DNA from: Gluconacetobacter asukensis | Lineage (GTDB): Bacteria; Pseudomonadota; Alphaproteobacteria; Acetobacterales; Acetobacteraceae | DNA length: 64,000 bases | NCBI RefSeq assembly: GCF_014174375.1 | Contig: NZ_JABEQE010000012.1 | Coordinates: forward strand, 86,865 to 150,864 | Direction of reading: 5' to 3' | Shown: positions 46,536-57,330 of the stretch, piece by piece | Layout: every line of letters starts with the position of its first letter | How positions within the stretch are numbered: position 1 is the stretch's first letter | Program-made: the position numbers and the translations under genes | The notes under the pieces: generated by a model | Seen by the model: only the letters and a program-made list of their open reading frames with translations | What the model was told of the DNA's origin: nothing | Databases searched by the model: none

Positions 46536-47711
46536 TCACATCAGCGAACGATAGAACCGACGCAACCGGTCGACATAAGCGTCGGGCGAAAACCGGGCCG
46601 CATGCGCCGCTCCCCTGGCGATCAGGGCCAGACGGGCCGGATCATTCTCACCCCAGCCATCCAATAGCCTGATTCCCTCCGCGATATCGGACACGTCCAA
46701 CGGATCGACCAGGATCGCGGCATCTTCCGTGGCGACTTCCCCCGTCGCGCCCCCCCGCGCGGTGAGAACCGGCGTGCCCAGCGCCATCGCCTCGATGATC
46801 GGCAGGCCGAACCCTTCGGCCAGCGAGGGAAACAGCAGGGCGTGCGCATCCTGCATCGTCCGGATCAGGGTGGGGCGATCGCTCCAGGGCAGGCGTATGA
46901 CCGGCACATCCCCCACCAAGGGCTCGTAATCCGGCCTGTCATCCCCGTCGGGGCCGATCAGGACCAGCGGCCGGCGCGTTCCGCTGCGTGCATGGGCGGC
47001 GACGAGGCGACAGATGTTCTTCCGCTGCTCGACCCGCCCGACATGCACGAAATAGCCGGGCGGCGCCGGCGGCCGGGCAGCGCGCGCCAGCCGTAATTCC
47101 TCGTCCGAGAACGCGACAGCCTGGGAGAGGTTGTGGATGCGTGACGGCGAAATGCCGCACTGGGCGGCAATATCCTGCCGCGCGGTCTCCGAAACCGTCA
47201 CGATCGCATCGGCGCTCTCAGCCAGGGCCTGCATCAGGCGCCGATAGCGCTCGGGATTGATGCCGGTCAGATCCGGGTGGGTCAACGGGACGGCGTCGTG
47301 GACCGTGACCACATTCCGCGCGCCTTCCAGCCGGATGGGCAGGGGATAGGTCCAGTGCATGATGTCCGGTGGCGCCAATGTGCCGACCCGCGCCAGCCTG
47401 CCCTGATGGGTGAATTTGACGTGGGCGATCCGGAAGATGTCGGGGCAGACCGCATAGGGCATGGGCCCTTCCCCCCGCAGGGTCGCAGGGTAGCGCGGGC
47501 GCATGCTCTGCAATCTGCGCCATATCTGCCGACCCAGGGCATGCGGGTTGGCCGGGGCCGTGCCCGGGGCGTAATCGGTCAGATATGTCGGCGGCACGCC
47601 GGCATCCGTCAGGCATTCCGCGATCACCTCGGTATAGCGGGCCACCCCCGTGCCGCCGGCCCGATTCGTGTTGCGGGCATCCAGCCAGATCTTCGGCATG
47701 GGTATGGGCAT
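46536..47711 (-). CDS. glycosyltransferase family 4-like
   Basis: The 391-residue protein has a GT4 architecture: WLDARNTNRAGGTGVARYTE at the N-terminus, VVTVHDAVPLTHPDL, SADAIVTVSETARQDI, YFVHVGRVEQRKNI, and LLFPSLAEGFGLPIIEAMAL. It most resembles mannosyl- or rhamnosyltransferases of EPS and O-antigen synthesis. The ATG at 47711 is preceded by GAGGGAG. It diverges from the LTA-synthase-like gene across 142 bp and is followed by the epimerase. Confidence 0.88.
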   Translation of the reverse strand: MPIPMPKIWLDARNTNRAGGTGVARYTEVIAECLTDAGVPPTYLTDYAPGTAPANPHALGRQIWRRLQSMRPRYPATLRGEGPMPYAVCPDIFRIAHVKFTHQGRLARVGTLAPPDIMHWTYPLPIRLEGARNVVTVHDAVPLTHPDLTGINPERYRRLMQALAESADAIVTVSETARQDIAAQCGISPSRIHNLSQAVAFSDEELRLARAARPPAPPGYFVHVGRVEQRKNICRLVAAHARSGTRRPLVLIGPDGDDRPDYEPLVGDVPVIRLPWSDRPTLIRTMQDAHALLFPSLAEGFGLPIIEAMALGTPVLTARGGATGEVATEDAAILVDPLDVSDIAEGIRLLDGWGENDPARLALIARGAAHAARFSPDAYVDRLRRFYRSLM

Positions 47712-47853
47712 GGCAAAAACTCCCTCTTCTCTGTATGGACATGCCCCATCGATCACCTGCCGACGAGAACCGGAATTTTGCCGAGCACGATCCCGACTGC
47801 CAAGACGCGACACCCAGCCGTGGCGCACGACGCACAGAAAACAGGGGGATAGG

Positions 47854-49347
47854 ATGCCGGGCTGGACCATTGCCGCCGTATCGGGTCTCGCGATCGTGGC
47901 GCTTGTCATCCTGAGGATAACAAGCGGCAGACCCTTCAGGCCGCTCAGGAACGACCTCCCCGATGTGGCGGTCGTCCTCATATTATGGCTGTCGCTTGCG
48001 CTGTTGACCGGTCGGCCGGCCTCGTCGGCCCTGCTGTGGGTGGTGCTGGCCGCGGGCCTGCTGCTGGCCGACCATACCAAGCGGGAGGTCCTGCGCGAGC
48101 CGATCGTGTTTGCCGATGCCAGCGAGCTTCTGCTGGTCTTTACCCACCCGCGCTTCTACCTGCCCTATGTCCATCCTGCCGTCTTCTACGGTATCGGCGG
48201 CCTGCTGGTCGGGGCGACGGCATGGCTGTTTTCCGTCGAGCCCGCTTCGATGCCGGGTGGCCCGGTCCTGTCGCGGCTCATCGGGGCATTGTTGCTGATC
48301 GTGCCGATCGCCGCCTATTTCTGGCAGCCGTCGCTGAACGTCATGGCCAGCGTGCTCCGTCGGCTGCGACCTACCGGCGACCCGGTCGAGGATGCGAAGA
48401 CACTGGGCATGCTGGGCAGCTTCGCCGCCCATACGGTCTGCTCGCGCCAGGAGCGGCCGGCGCGCCAGGCTGCCTGCAGCTTCGGTATCGTGAAGGTGCC
48501 GGCGGACAAGCCCCCGGTCGTGCTGGTGCAGGCCGAATCATTCTTCGATATCGGCCGGCTGGACCCGAGCCTGCCGTCGCCGCTGACGGAATACCAGGCC
48601 TGCCGCGCCCAGGCGTGGCGCCATGGCCACCTCGATGTCGATTCGTGGGGGGCCAATACCACCCGCAGCGAATTCGCGACCATCAGCGGGGCGGCACCGT
48701 CCGACCTGGGGCTGGACCGTTTCAATCCCTATTATTCCTTCGCGCGCCGGCCGCTCGACACGCTGGCCGCCCGCATGCGCCAGGCCGGCTACCTGACCGT
48801 GTGCGTGCATCCCTATGACCGCCGGTTCTATGGACGGCACAAGGTCATGCCCAATCTCGGCTTCGATCACTTCATCGGCGGCGAGGCATTCGCGTCCCGG
48901 CGCGGCCAACTGGTCCCCGACGAAGTACTGGGCGCCTGGATCAACGATTTCATCGCCCGCGAGACACGGCCCGTCTTCGTGTTCGCCATCACGGTCGCCA
49001 ATCACGGCCCATGGGCCGCCCAGGCGGAGACCGACAGCCCGTTCGCCCCCATGCTGGGCGGTTATCTGGACAGCCTGATGGGCACGGACCACATGATCGG
49101 CCAGCTCGCCGCCTCCCGGTGGCTGAACGAGGATGGCGGCATCTTGGCACTCTATGGCGACCACCAGCCCAGCCTGCCGGTTCTGCTCAACGATGGCGCG
49201 CATATCGGCGCCTCGACCGACTATTTCATTCTGGACCGCACGCGCCCCGCCGGCCCACGCCATGACATTCGCGTCGATCAGCTGGGCCGTGAACTCGCCG
49301 GATGCATGAGGGACCATGTCCCCCTGCCGGGCAGGCTGCGCGGATAG
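47854..49347 (+). CDS. LTA synthase-like membrane phosphotransferase (sulfatase fold)
   Basis: The 497-residue protein has about four membrane helices (up to residue 155) and an alkaline-phosphatase/sulfatase-fold catalytic domain. Visible blocks are VVLVQAESFFDI, SWGANTTRSEFATISG (nucleophile Thr region), HPYDRRFYGRHKV, FAITVANHGPW and LALYGDHQPSLP. Relatives move phosphoglycerol or phosphoethanolamine from phospholipids to glycans. Its place beside glycosyltransferases suggests it decorates the surface polysaccharide in the periplasm. The start at 47854 is preceded by GGGGGATAGG. Confidence 0.85.
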   Translation: MPGWTIAAVSGLAIVALVILRITSGRPFRPLRNDLPDVAVVLILWLSLALLTGRPASSALLWVVLAAGLLLADHTKREVLREPIVFADASELLLVFTHPRFYLPYVHPAVFYGIGGLLVGATAWLFSVEPASMPGGPVLSRLIGALLLIVPIAAYFWQPSLNVMASVLRRLRPTGDPVEDAKTLGMLGSFAAHTVCSRQERPARQAACSFGIVKVPADKPPVVLVQAESFFDIGRLDPSLPSPLTEYQACRAQAWRHGHLDVDSWGANTTRSEFATISGAAPSDLGLDRFNPYYSFARRPLDTLAARMRQAGYLTVCVHPYDRRFYGRHKVMPNLGFDHFIGGEAFASRRGQLVPDEVLGAWINDFIARETRPVFVFAITVANHGPWAAQAETDSPFAPMLGGYLDSLMGTDHMIGQLAASRWLNEDGGILALYGDHQPSLPVLLNDGAHIGASTDYFILDRTRPAGPRHDIRVDQLGRELAGCMRDHVPLPGRLRG

Positions 49348-49567
49348 GCGCACCATGCGCCTTCCGCCCGGGAACCGGCGGTTTTGGCCGCTCCTTTTCC
49401 CGATTTCGCAACTCAGCCTCGCCGCAGCCGTTGCAGGCAAGGAGAAGATACGCATCCCCCATGATGCCCGACAGCCCACTCCACTCAGCTTCATGCAGCG
49501 GTTAAATAAATAATAAGGATTGGATGATCATAATAAAACAACGAAACATCCCATAACATTTATTTTC

Positions 49568-49595
49568 TTGCGCCGTATTTTTTTGATTGTAGCAT
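49568..49595 (+). promoter_or_regulatory. promoter candidate of rfbBACD
   Basis: TTGCGC (49568-49573), a 16-nt T-rich spacer and TAGCAT (49590-49595) lie 28 bp before the rfbB start in an AT-rich patch. Two copies of the palindrome ATGATCAT (49524-49531 and 49594-49601) flank it and could be regulator sites. Confidence 0.35.
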
Positions 49596-49622
49596 GATCA
49601 TACCAACAGACGAGGCAAGAGT

Positions 49623-50689
49623 GTGCGCATACTCGTAACAGGTGGGTGCGGTTTTATCGGTTCGGCGGTCGTGCGGCATGTGATCGGGTCGACTGGCCAT
49701 TCCGTGGTGAATGTCGATGCCATGACCTACGCCGCCACGCGGAACTCGACGGAAGATGTGGCGACGGACCCGCGCTACCTGCATATACGGGCCGACATCA
49801 CCGACGGGGCGGCAATGCGGGCGATCTTCGCTTCCCATCAACCGGACGCGGTGATGCATCTGGCGGCCGAAAGCCATGTCGATCGCTCGATCGACGGCCC
49901 CGGCGTATTCATGACGACCAATGTGCTGGGCACCTTCACCCTGCTGGAAGCCGCGCGGGAATACTGGTCGGGGCTGGACCCACGCCGCCAGGCGGCGTTC
50001 CGGTTCCATCATATTTCGACCGACGAAGTCTTCGGCACATTGCAGCCGGGCGATCCGCCCTTTACCGAAACCACACCCTACGACCCGCGCAGCCCCTATT
50101 CGGCGTCCAAGGCGGCGTCGGACCATCTGGTGCGGGCCTGGCAGCACACTTATGGCCTGCCGGCCTTCGTCACCAATACCACCAACAATTATGGTTTCTG
50201 GCATTTCCCGGAAAAGCTGATTCCGCTGGTGACGATCAACGCCATCGCCGGGCGCCCCCTGCCCGTTTATGGCGATGGCGGCAACATGCGCGACTGGCTG
50301 TTTGTCGACGACCATGCCGAGGCGCTGGTGCTGGCGGTGGAGCGCGGCCGGCCGGGTGAGACCTATGCCATCGGCGCCCGCCAGCCGCGCACCAACATTC
50401 AGGTGGTCCAGACCATCTGCACGATCCTGGACGAACTGCGCCCCGACCCGGCGGGGCCGCATGCGCGGCTGATCCGCTACGTCACCGACCGGCCGGGGCA
50501 CGATTTCCGCTACGAGATCGACCCCTCGCACGCCGAAGCTGCGCTGGGCTGGCGCGCCCGTCACGATTTCGAAACCGGCCTGCGCCGCACCGTGCGATGG
50601 TATCTGGAGCATCGGGACTGGTGGACCGCGCTCCAGGCCCGGCATGACAGCACGAAACGTCTGGGGATTGCCCCGACAGAGGGCACCCG

Positions 50690-50693
<4 letters not shown>
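49623..50693 (+). CDS. rfbB: dTDP-glucose 4,6-dehydratase
   Basis: RfbB converts dTDP-glucose to dTDP-4-keto-6-deoxyglucose, the second step to dTDP-L-rhamnose. The 356-residue SDR has [36 protein letters not shown] and [11 protein letters not shown] (Tyr-Lys pair). The start is a GTG at 49623. The stop overlaps rfbA as ATGA. All four rhamnose genes are contiguous and tightly coupled. Confidence 0.96.
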
Positions 50694-51603
<910 letters not shown>

Positions 51604-51607
<4 letters not shown>

Positions 51608-52155
51608 AAATCGAGGCCCTGGCCATTCCCGACATCCTGCTGCTGACGCCACGTCGTTTTGCCGACGCGCGCGGGTTCTTCTGCGAAACCTACAATGTCC
51701 GCACGATGGCCGAGGCCGGAATCACCCAGCCCTTCGTGCAGGACAATCACAGCCTGTCCCGCCAGCGTGGTGTGATACGGGGCCTGCATTGCCAACTTGC
51801 CCCGCACCCCCAGGGCAAGCTGGTGCGCTGTACCCACGGCGCGATCTGGGATGTGGCGGTCGACGCACGGCAGGCCTCGCCCACCTTCGGCAGTTGGGTC
51901 GCGGCCGAACTGAGTGCGGAGAATGGATCGCAATTGTGGATCCCCCCCGGCTTCCTGCACGGTTTCTGCACCCTGACCGACGATGCCGAAGTGCAGTATA
52001 AATGCACCGACCTGTGGGATCGCGACAGCGAACGGTCGGTACGGTGGGATTCGCCGGAGCTGGCCATCGCCTGGCCGGTGGCACCGGGTGCTGCGATCCT
52101 GTCCGACAAGGACGCCGAAGCGCCGGACTTCTCCACGGTGCGGGACTGGTTCTGA
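51604..52155 (+). CDS. rfbC: dTDP-4-dehydrorhamnose 3,5-epimerase
   Basis: RfbC epimerises C3 and C5 of the 4-keto-6-deoxy sugar. The 183-residue cupin has RFADARGFFCETYN, the catalytic His in VIRGLHCQ, WVAAELSAENGSQLWIPPGF and the Asp/Tyr region CTLTDDAEVQYKCT. Its stop overlaps the rfbD ATG (TGATG). Confidence 0.96.
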
Positions 52156-53066
52156 TGACCGGCGCCCCGATCCCGGTCGCCCCGGTTCTCGTCATCGGCC
52201 GGTCCGGACAGCTTGCGACCGCCCTGGCGCGCTCCGGCCGTCCTGATCTGCGCTGCGCCGGCCGGCCGGATCTCGATTTCGACCGACCGGAGACGCTGGC
52301 GGCGGCGTTCGCCGCATTCTCCCCTGCCCTGGTCGTGAATGCCGCCGCCTGGACGGCAGTGGACGCGGCGGAGGGCGACCCCGAGGGGGCCGCACGCGCC
52401 AACCGGGACGGGCCTGCCCTGCTGGCCCGATTATGCGCCGAACGCGGCATTCCGCTGATCCATGTCTCGACCGATTACGTGTTCGACGGCAGCAAGGGCG
52501 CGCCCTATGTCGAAACCGATCCGATCTCGCCGCGCACGGTCTACGGACGCAGCAAGGCGGAAGGCGAGCGCGCGATCCTGGCCGCCCACGACCGCGCGAT
52601 CATCCTGCGCACCTCCTGGGTCTATTCGCCCTATGGCCGGAATTTCGTGCGTACCATGCTGAATGCGGGGGCGAAGAATCCAATCCTGCGGGTGGTGGGC
52701 GACCAGCATGGCAACCCGACCAGCGCCGATGACCTTGCGGACGCCGTTCTGGCGATCATCGACACGATCGGCCGGGACGGCTGGCGCGATGAATATGCCG
52801 GCCTGTTCCATGCCGCCGGCAGCGGGGATACGACCTGGCATGGCCTGGCGGTCGCCTCATTGCAGGAGGCGGCAAGCGCCGGCCACCCGATGCCCGAGGT
52901 TCAGGCCATTACCACCGCCGACTGGCCGACCCCCGCCGCCCGGCCGCAGGATTCCCGCCTGGACTGCACCCGCCTGCACGACGTGTTTGGCATCCGTCTG
53001 CCCTTCTGGCGCGACAGCGTTGCGCGCAGCGTTGCCAGATCGATCGACACGTCATCGACCGGCTGA
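52155..53066 (+). CDS. rfbD: dTDP-4-dehydrorhamnose reductase
   Basis: RfbD performs the final NAD(P)H-dependent step giving dTDP-L-rhamnose. The 303-residue SDR has VIGRSGQLATAL, VNAAAWTAVDAAEGDPEGA, HVSTDYVFDGSKGAPYVETD and the Tyr-Lys pair in VYGRSKAEGERA. The start overlaps the rfbC stop; a longer frame upstream lies inside rfbC and was ignored. It ends the rhamnose operon. Confidence 0.95.
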   Translation: MTGAPIPVAPVLVIGRSGQLATALARSGRPDLRCAGRPDLDFDRPETLAAAFAAFSPALVVNAAAWTAVDAAEGDPEGAARANRDGPALLARLCAERGIPLIHVSTDYVFDGSKGAPYVETDPISPRTVYGRSKAEGERAILAAHDRAIILRTSWVYSPYGRNFVRTMLNAGAKNPILRVVGDQHGNPTSADDLADAVLAIIDTIGRDGWRDEYAGLFHAAGSGDTTWHGLAVASLQEAASAGHPMPEVQAITTADWPTPAARPQDSRLDCTRLHDVFGIRLPFWRDSVARSVARSIDTSSTG

Positions 53067-53165
53067 GGTCGCCGTCGGACCCTCCGCGCCCACACTGGTC
53101 AGACCGGTTTCTGTTGCAGATATACAACATATTACTCGGCTGTTCGCTCTTTTCCCATCCATGAA

Positions 53166-53194
53166 TTGCAACATTATAACATACCATTTATAGG
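53166..53194 (+). promoter_or_regulatory. promoter candidate of the TonB-dependent receptor
   Basis: TTGCAA (53166-53171), a 17-nt A/T-rich spacer and TATAGG (53189-53194) lie 33 bp before the receptor ATG. Spacing is ideal; this is a pattern match only. Confidence 0.4.
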
Positions 53195-53226
53195 CTAGGG
53201 GCTTTCATACGAACAGGATCGCCTTG

Positions 53227-55539
53227 ATGAGCCCGTCTCGACCTGCGCTTCGCATGGCCGTTTTGCTTGCAGGAACCGCATTTTCCCTGCCGCAGACAGC
53301 CCGTGCGGAAGCCCCGGATCAGTCCCAGCCTTCCGCCCCCTCCGGCCAGGCGTCGGACACGACCATACAGCAGGGGGCATCGTCGCGGTCGTCCTTCACC
53401 ACCCCACGCGCGACCGACCGTATCCTGCCCGATGGCAGCGTGGAGGCGACCGCCGCCAACGAGGAACATATCCTGGTCAACGCGCATCTCGACGTAACGC
53501 GCGCGGCACTCCAATCGTCCACGGGCGCCACCACCTATCGTTTCACGCGGCGCGATATCGAAACCATTCCCGGCGGTGACAACGCGCCGCTGAATTCCGT
53601 CCTGTTGCAGGCCCCCGGCGTCGCGCAGGACAGTTACGGCCAGATCCATATTCGCGGCGACCATAACGAGGTGCAGTTCCGCCTCGACGGCGTGGAACTG
53701 CCCGAAGGCATGAGCGTCTTCGGCCAGACCCTGATGACGCGCTTTGCCCATTCCATGTCGCTGACGACGGGCGCCCTGCCCAGCGAATACGGCTTCCTGC
53801 AGGCCGGCGTGATCGATATCACCACCAAGACCGGCAGCGCCGATCCGGGCGGGGACGTGTCGATCTATGGCGGCGCACGCGATTACTTCTTTCCGTCCCT
53901 GCAATATGGCGGCCATGCCGGCAGATGGGATTATTTCGCGACCGCCGATTTCGTGCATGATCGCGTGGGCGTCGAAAATCCGACCCCGGATTTCAATGCC
54001 CTGCATGATCTGACGAACCAGTACCATTTCCTCGGCCACCTGCGCTACACGGCCGATGACGACACGCGCATCAGCCTGACGGCCGGCGTGTCGAACGCCG
54101 AATATCAGCTTCCGAACAATCCCGGCCAGCAGAGGCAGTTTGCCAACCCGTCCTTCCTCGACAGCGCCCTGTCGCAGAATCTGTACGGCAGCGTCGACAG
54201 TGCCAGCCTGAACGAACGCCAGAAGCAGATCACCGATTTCGGAATCCTGTCTCTGCAAAAGGATATCGGCAGTATCAGCCTGCAAAGTTCGGCCGTGGTC
54301 CGCTACAGTTCGCTGGGCTATTCCCCCGATCCGCTGGGGGATCTGGTCTATAACGGCATCGCCCAGCGCGCCCAGCGCTCGGTCTTCTCGTCCGGTTCGC
54401 AGACCGACGTGACGTGGCATGCCGATACGCAGCACACGGTCCGCTTCGGCTACCAGATCTATGTCGAACGCACGATCTCCAAGACGGATTCCACCGTCTA
54501 CCCGCAGACCGGCATCGATGAAGAAGGTGGCGCGATCTTTGGCGACCAGCCTGTCTCCATCCATGACGGCAATGGCCGCACCGGATGGCTCTACGGCCTG
54601 TATGCCCAGGATGAATGGCGCCCCGTGCGCAACCTGACCATCAATTACGGGCTGCGTTTCGACGGGGTGGATGAATATACCCATTCCAAGCAGGTCAGCC
54701 CGCGCATCAACATCGTCTATCAGCCCTGGCATGGCGGCACGTTCCATGCCGGTTACTCGCGCTATTTCACCCCTCCCCCGTTCGAGCTTCTGAGTGGCGC
54801 GCAGCTTGGAAAATTCGCCAACACATCGGCTGCACCGGCCAATTTCCAGAATACGACCGTCAAGGCGGAGCGCGACCATTATTTCGATGCCGGCTTCGCC
54901 CAGGACATCCTGCCCGGCTGGCATGCCTCGTTCGATGCCTATGTGAAGCTGGCGAAGAACCTGATCGACGAAGGCCAGTTCGGGTCGCCCATTATCCTGT
55001 CGGCCTTCAATTACCGGCGCGGACAGGTCCATGGCTACGAATTCGCCACCGATTACGAACATGGGCCCTTCAGCGTCTACGGCCATTTTTCCTGGTCGCG
55101 CGCGATCGGCAAGGACATCGACACCGCACAATGGAATTTCGACCCGGCCGACCTGGCCTATATCCAGCATCGCTGGGTCCATCTGGACCATGACCAGCGT
55201 TGGACGGCATCGGCCGGCGGCAGCTACACGGCGTTCTATCGCACCGGCCACCCGCTGCGCCTGTCGGCGACGATGGTCTATGGCAGTGGCCTGCGCCAGG
55301 ACAGCGACATTCCCAACGGGGGCGTGATCCCGCAATATGCGACGTTCAACCTGTCGGCCGTCCAGTCGTTCCAGGATCTGTTCCATATCCCGTTCCTGAA
55401 GCGCACCCAGCTGCGCCTGGACGTGATCAACCTGTTCGACAAACGCTACGAACTGCGCAGCGGCTCGGGCATCGGTGTCGGCGCGCCGCAATACGGGCTG
55501 CGCCGCACCATCCTGACCGGCATCGAGCAGCGTTTCTGA
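53227..55539 (+). CDS. TonB-dependent outer-membrane receptor
   Basis: The 770-residue protein has a signal peptide (AVLLAGTAFSLPQTARA), a plug domain with IPGGDNAPLNSVLLQAPGV and IRGDHNEVQFRLDGVELP, and a beta-barrel that ends in Phe (IEQRF), as outer-membrane proteins do. These receptors import siderophores, cobalamin or carbohydrates with TonB energy; the ligand is not evident. A sequence between signal and plug (about 40-90) may be an extension. It lies between the rhamnose genes and the fluoride-responsive unit and probably forms its own transcript. Confidence 0.92.
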   Translation: MSPSRPALRMAVLLAGTAFSLPQTARAEAPDQSQPSAPSGQASDTTIQQGASSRSSFTTPRATDRILPDGSVEATAANEEHILVNAHLDVTRAALQSSTGATTYRFTRRDIETIPGGDNAPLNSVLLQAPGVAQDSYGQIHIRGDHNEVQFRLDGVELPEGMSVFGQTLMTRFAHSMSLTTGALPSEYGFLQAGVIDITTKTGSADPGGDVSIYGGARDYFFPSLQYGGHAGRWDYFATADFVHDRVGVENPTPDFNALHDLTNQYHFLGHLRYTADDDTRISLTAGVSNAEYQLPNNPGQQRQFANPSFLDSALSQNLYGSVDSASLNERQKQITDFGILSLQKDIGSISLQSSAVVRYSSLGYSPDPLGDLVYNGIAQRAQRSVFSSGSQTDVTWHADTQHTVRFGYQIYVERTISKTDSTVYPQTGIDEEGGAIFGDQPVSIHDGNGRTGWLYGLYAQDEWRPVRNLTINYGLRFDGVDEYTHSKQVSPRINIVYQPWHGGTFHAGYSRYFTPPPFELLSGAQLGKFANTSAAPANFQNTTVKAERDHYFDAGFAQDILPGWHASFDAYVKLAKNLIDEGQFGSPIILSAFNYRRGQVHGYEFATDYEHGPFSVYGHFSWSRAIGKDIDTAQWNFDPADLAYIQHRWVHLDHDQRWTASAGGSYTAFYRTGHPLRLSATMVYGSGLRQDSDIPNGGVIPQYATFNLSAVQSFQDLFHIPFLKRTQLRLDVINLFDKRYELRSGSGIGVGAPQYGLRRTILTGIEQRF

Positions 55540-55546
55540 CCCGCGC

Positions 55547-55573
55547 GGCTGGCGGACGCATGCGCCGCCAGCC
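55547..55573 (+). terminator. hairpin after the TonB-dependent receptor
   Basis: A perfect 9-bp stem (GGCTGGCGG 55547-55555, CCGCCAGCC 55565-55573) lies just after the receptor stop. It has no T tract, so it is a weak terminator call. Confidence 0.45.
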
Positions 55574-55596
55574 CGCAGACTTGGCCGCCTGCAGAC

Positions 55597-55626
55597 TTGA
55601 CAGCAAGCCGCCTCCAATGCCTGTCT
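55597..55626 (+). promoter_or_regulatory. promoter candidate ahead of the riboswitch
   Basis: A perfect TTGACA (55597-55602) lies ahead of TGTCTT (55621-55626-like, 18-19 nt away). The -10 is weak, but the site is placed to start the riboswitch RNA at about 55632. Confidence 0.35.
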
Positions 55627-55630
55627 TGGG

Positions 55631-55699
55631 GCGGCAATGGATTCTGCCTGACCCTTCGGAGGTCGAACCGCCTCGCTGCCGAGGCTGATGATTCCTACC
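55631..55699 (+). promoter_or_regulatory. fluoride riboswitch (crcB motif)
   Basis: The conserved blocks of the crcB RNA are present in order: GGCAATGGATTCTGCC (55633-55648), a stem-loop GACCCTTCGGAGGTC, AACCGCC and GGCTGATGATTCCTAC (ending 55698). AACCGCC pairs across with GGC, as in known members. It is about 145 bp upstream of a universal stress protein gene translationally coupled to the fluoride channel gene crcB. Binding of fluoride would switch on the two genes. The downstream part of the leader has no clear terminator. Confidence 0.88.
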
Positions 55700-55842
55700 C
55701 GGCCCGACAGGGCATGAAGGGAGGAATCCGTCCATATGCTCTCATTCCCCGATTATTCCCGCTGGCCGCCTGTGGCTCGCATCCCTGCCCGGCATGGGAT
55801 ACACATCATTCCGCTCCGCAATCTCTGACGGAGGGAACTGCG

Positions 55843-56691
55843 ATGCGCATACTTGCCATTCTGGACCGGCCGGAGACGGCCCTGTCCACGCTTCAGGCCA
55901 CCGGAGAACTGGCCAGGCGGCTGAACGGGCAGGACATCCGCCTGCTTCATCCCAAGCCGGCGATCGACCCGGCCTTCCAGGCGCCGGACGAAGGCATCCC
56001 GACGCCCGACCAGCGGAAGGCCTTCGCCGCCCAGGTCGCCCGCCGCGCGAAGCGGCTGCACGACATCGCCCTCCAGTGGATCGGGGCGGCCAGCGACCCG
56101 ATCGCCGCCAAGGCGGAGTGGGTCGAAATGGCCGGCGATACAAGCGGGATCGTGGCCCGGGAGGCCCGACAGGCTGATCTGGTCGTCATCAGCCGCCCAC
56201 GTGCGGATGACCGGCAGACGATCGGCCAGGCCTTTTCCGGCGCCCTGTACGATGCGGGTGCCACGGTCCTGATCGCCCCCTTGCAGGCCTGCGATACGGT
56301 CGGCCGGCGCCCGGTCGTCGCATGGCATCCCTCACCCGCCCTCGACCGGGCCCTGGACGCGGCCCAGCCGCTTCTGGAAGCGGCCGAACATGTCACCTTC
56401 CTGATCGGCACGGAGCATGACACGGCCGAAGCGCCGCCGGACCGTGCCCGGATGCTGATCGATCGCGGGGTGCCGGTCACGATCGACCGTTTCGTGGCCC
56501 CTCGTGACAGGATCGGCGCGGAGATCCGCGCCCATGCGCTGGCCGCGCGGGGCGACCTGCTGATCATGGGGGCCTATACGCATTCGCGCTTCCTGGAATT
56601 TCTGTTCGGCGGCCCGACGCGCGATCTGCTGGCCCATGCCACGCTGCCCATCCTGACCTGTCATCACGGTATCGAAGACCCTATCGCATGA
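55843..56691 (+). CDS. universal stress protein, tandem UspA domains
   Basis: The 282-residue protein has two UspA folds. The first starts MRILAILDRPETALSTLQAT, and the second ends in GAYTHSRFLEFLFGGPTRDLLAHATLPIL, the ATP-binding end of the Usp family. It is likely cytoplasmic. It lies directly behind a fluoride riboswitch and overlaps crcB by ATGA, so it is probably made in response to fluoride. A good GGAGGG ribosome site precedes the ATG at 55843; longer frames run through the riboswitch and are not real. Confidence 0.9.
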   Translation: MRILAILDRPETALSTLQATGELARRLNGQDIRLLHPKPAIDPAFQAPDEGIPTPDQRKAFAAQVARRAKRLHDIALQWIGAASDPIAAKAEWVEMAGDTSGIVAREARQADLVVISRPRADDRQTIGQAFSGALYDAGATVLIAPLQACDTVGRRPVVAWHPSPALDRALDAAQPLLEAAEHVTFLIGTEHDTAEAPPDRARMLIDRGVPVTIDRFVAPRDRIGAEIRAHALAARGDLLIMGAYTHSRFLEFLFGGPTRDLLAHATLPILTCHHGIEDPIA

Positions 56692-57113
56692 ATTCCAATA
56701 TCATGACGACTTTCGGCATCGCCCTGGCCGGTGCCTGCGGCACCCTGATGCGCTATTGGGTCGGTCTGGCGACCGCGCGCATCAGCCAGACCCTTCCCTG
56801 GGGAACGATCCTGATCAACCTGTCCGGATCGTTCGCCATTGCGTTTTTCGGCACGCTGACGGTCGGCAATGCCCGCTTCCAGGTGTCCGATACCGCCCGG
56901 CTGATGTTCATGGTGGGCATCTGTGGCGGATACACGACCTTTTCATCCTTCACGCTCCAGACGCTGGACCTGCTGCGTGGCGGAGCGCCGGGGCGGGCGC
57001 TGCTCAATATCGTACTGTCCGTCACGCTGGGCATGACCAGCGTGACGGCCGGCTATGTTGCCGCCCAGGCCCTCAATCCTCCCCGCCCCACGGCCGGGTC
57101 GGGAGAACCTTGA
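56688..57113 (+). CDS. crcB: fluoride channel CrcB (Fluc)
   Basis: CrcB is a dimeric fluoride-selective export channel. The 141-residue protein has four membrane helices and the signatures GACGTLMRYWVG, PWGTILINLSGSFAIAFF and GICGGYTTFSSFTLQTLDLL, which hold the pore Asn and Phe residues. Its ATG overlaps the stress-protein stop, so the two are co-translated under the riboswitch. About 217 bp separate it from the mutase gene. Confidence 0.95.
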   Translation: MNSNIMTTFGIALAGACGTLMRYWVGLATARISQTLPWGTILINLSGSFAIAFFGTLTVGNARFQVSDTARLMFMVGICGGYTTFSSFTLQTLDLLRGGAPGRALLNIVLSVTLGMTSVTAGYVAAQALNPPRPTAGSGEP

Positions 57114-57330
57114 TGACCTCTCCCCCCCGGCTGCGCGAGGGAGGCGAAAACGCCGGGCCATCGGGGTTGGACGATCTTTGAAGCTGATGGTACAGGGGCC
57201 ACGGAGCTGTTGTGAAACGCTTAACCGCCCTGACGACGCATGGAAACGTAGACCGTGCCGCGCGTTTGCCGGAGATGGCTTCCCCCCAAGATGAGATGAT
57301 GGATCATCGTCTCTTTCGAAAGAGTGTCTC

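Noticed and set aside
53188..55617. 809-residue minus-strand frame
   Set aside because: It is antisense to the TonB-dependent receptor, which has a signal peptide and a C-terminal Phe.
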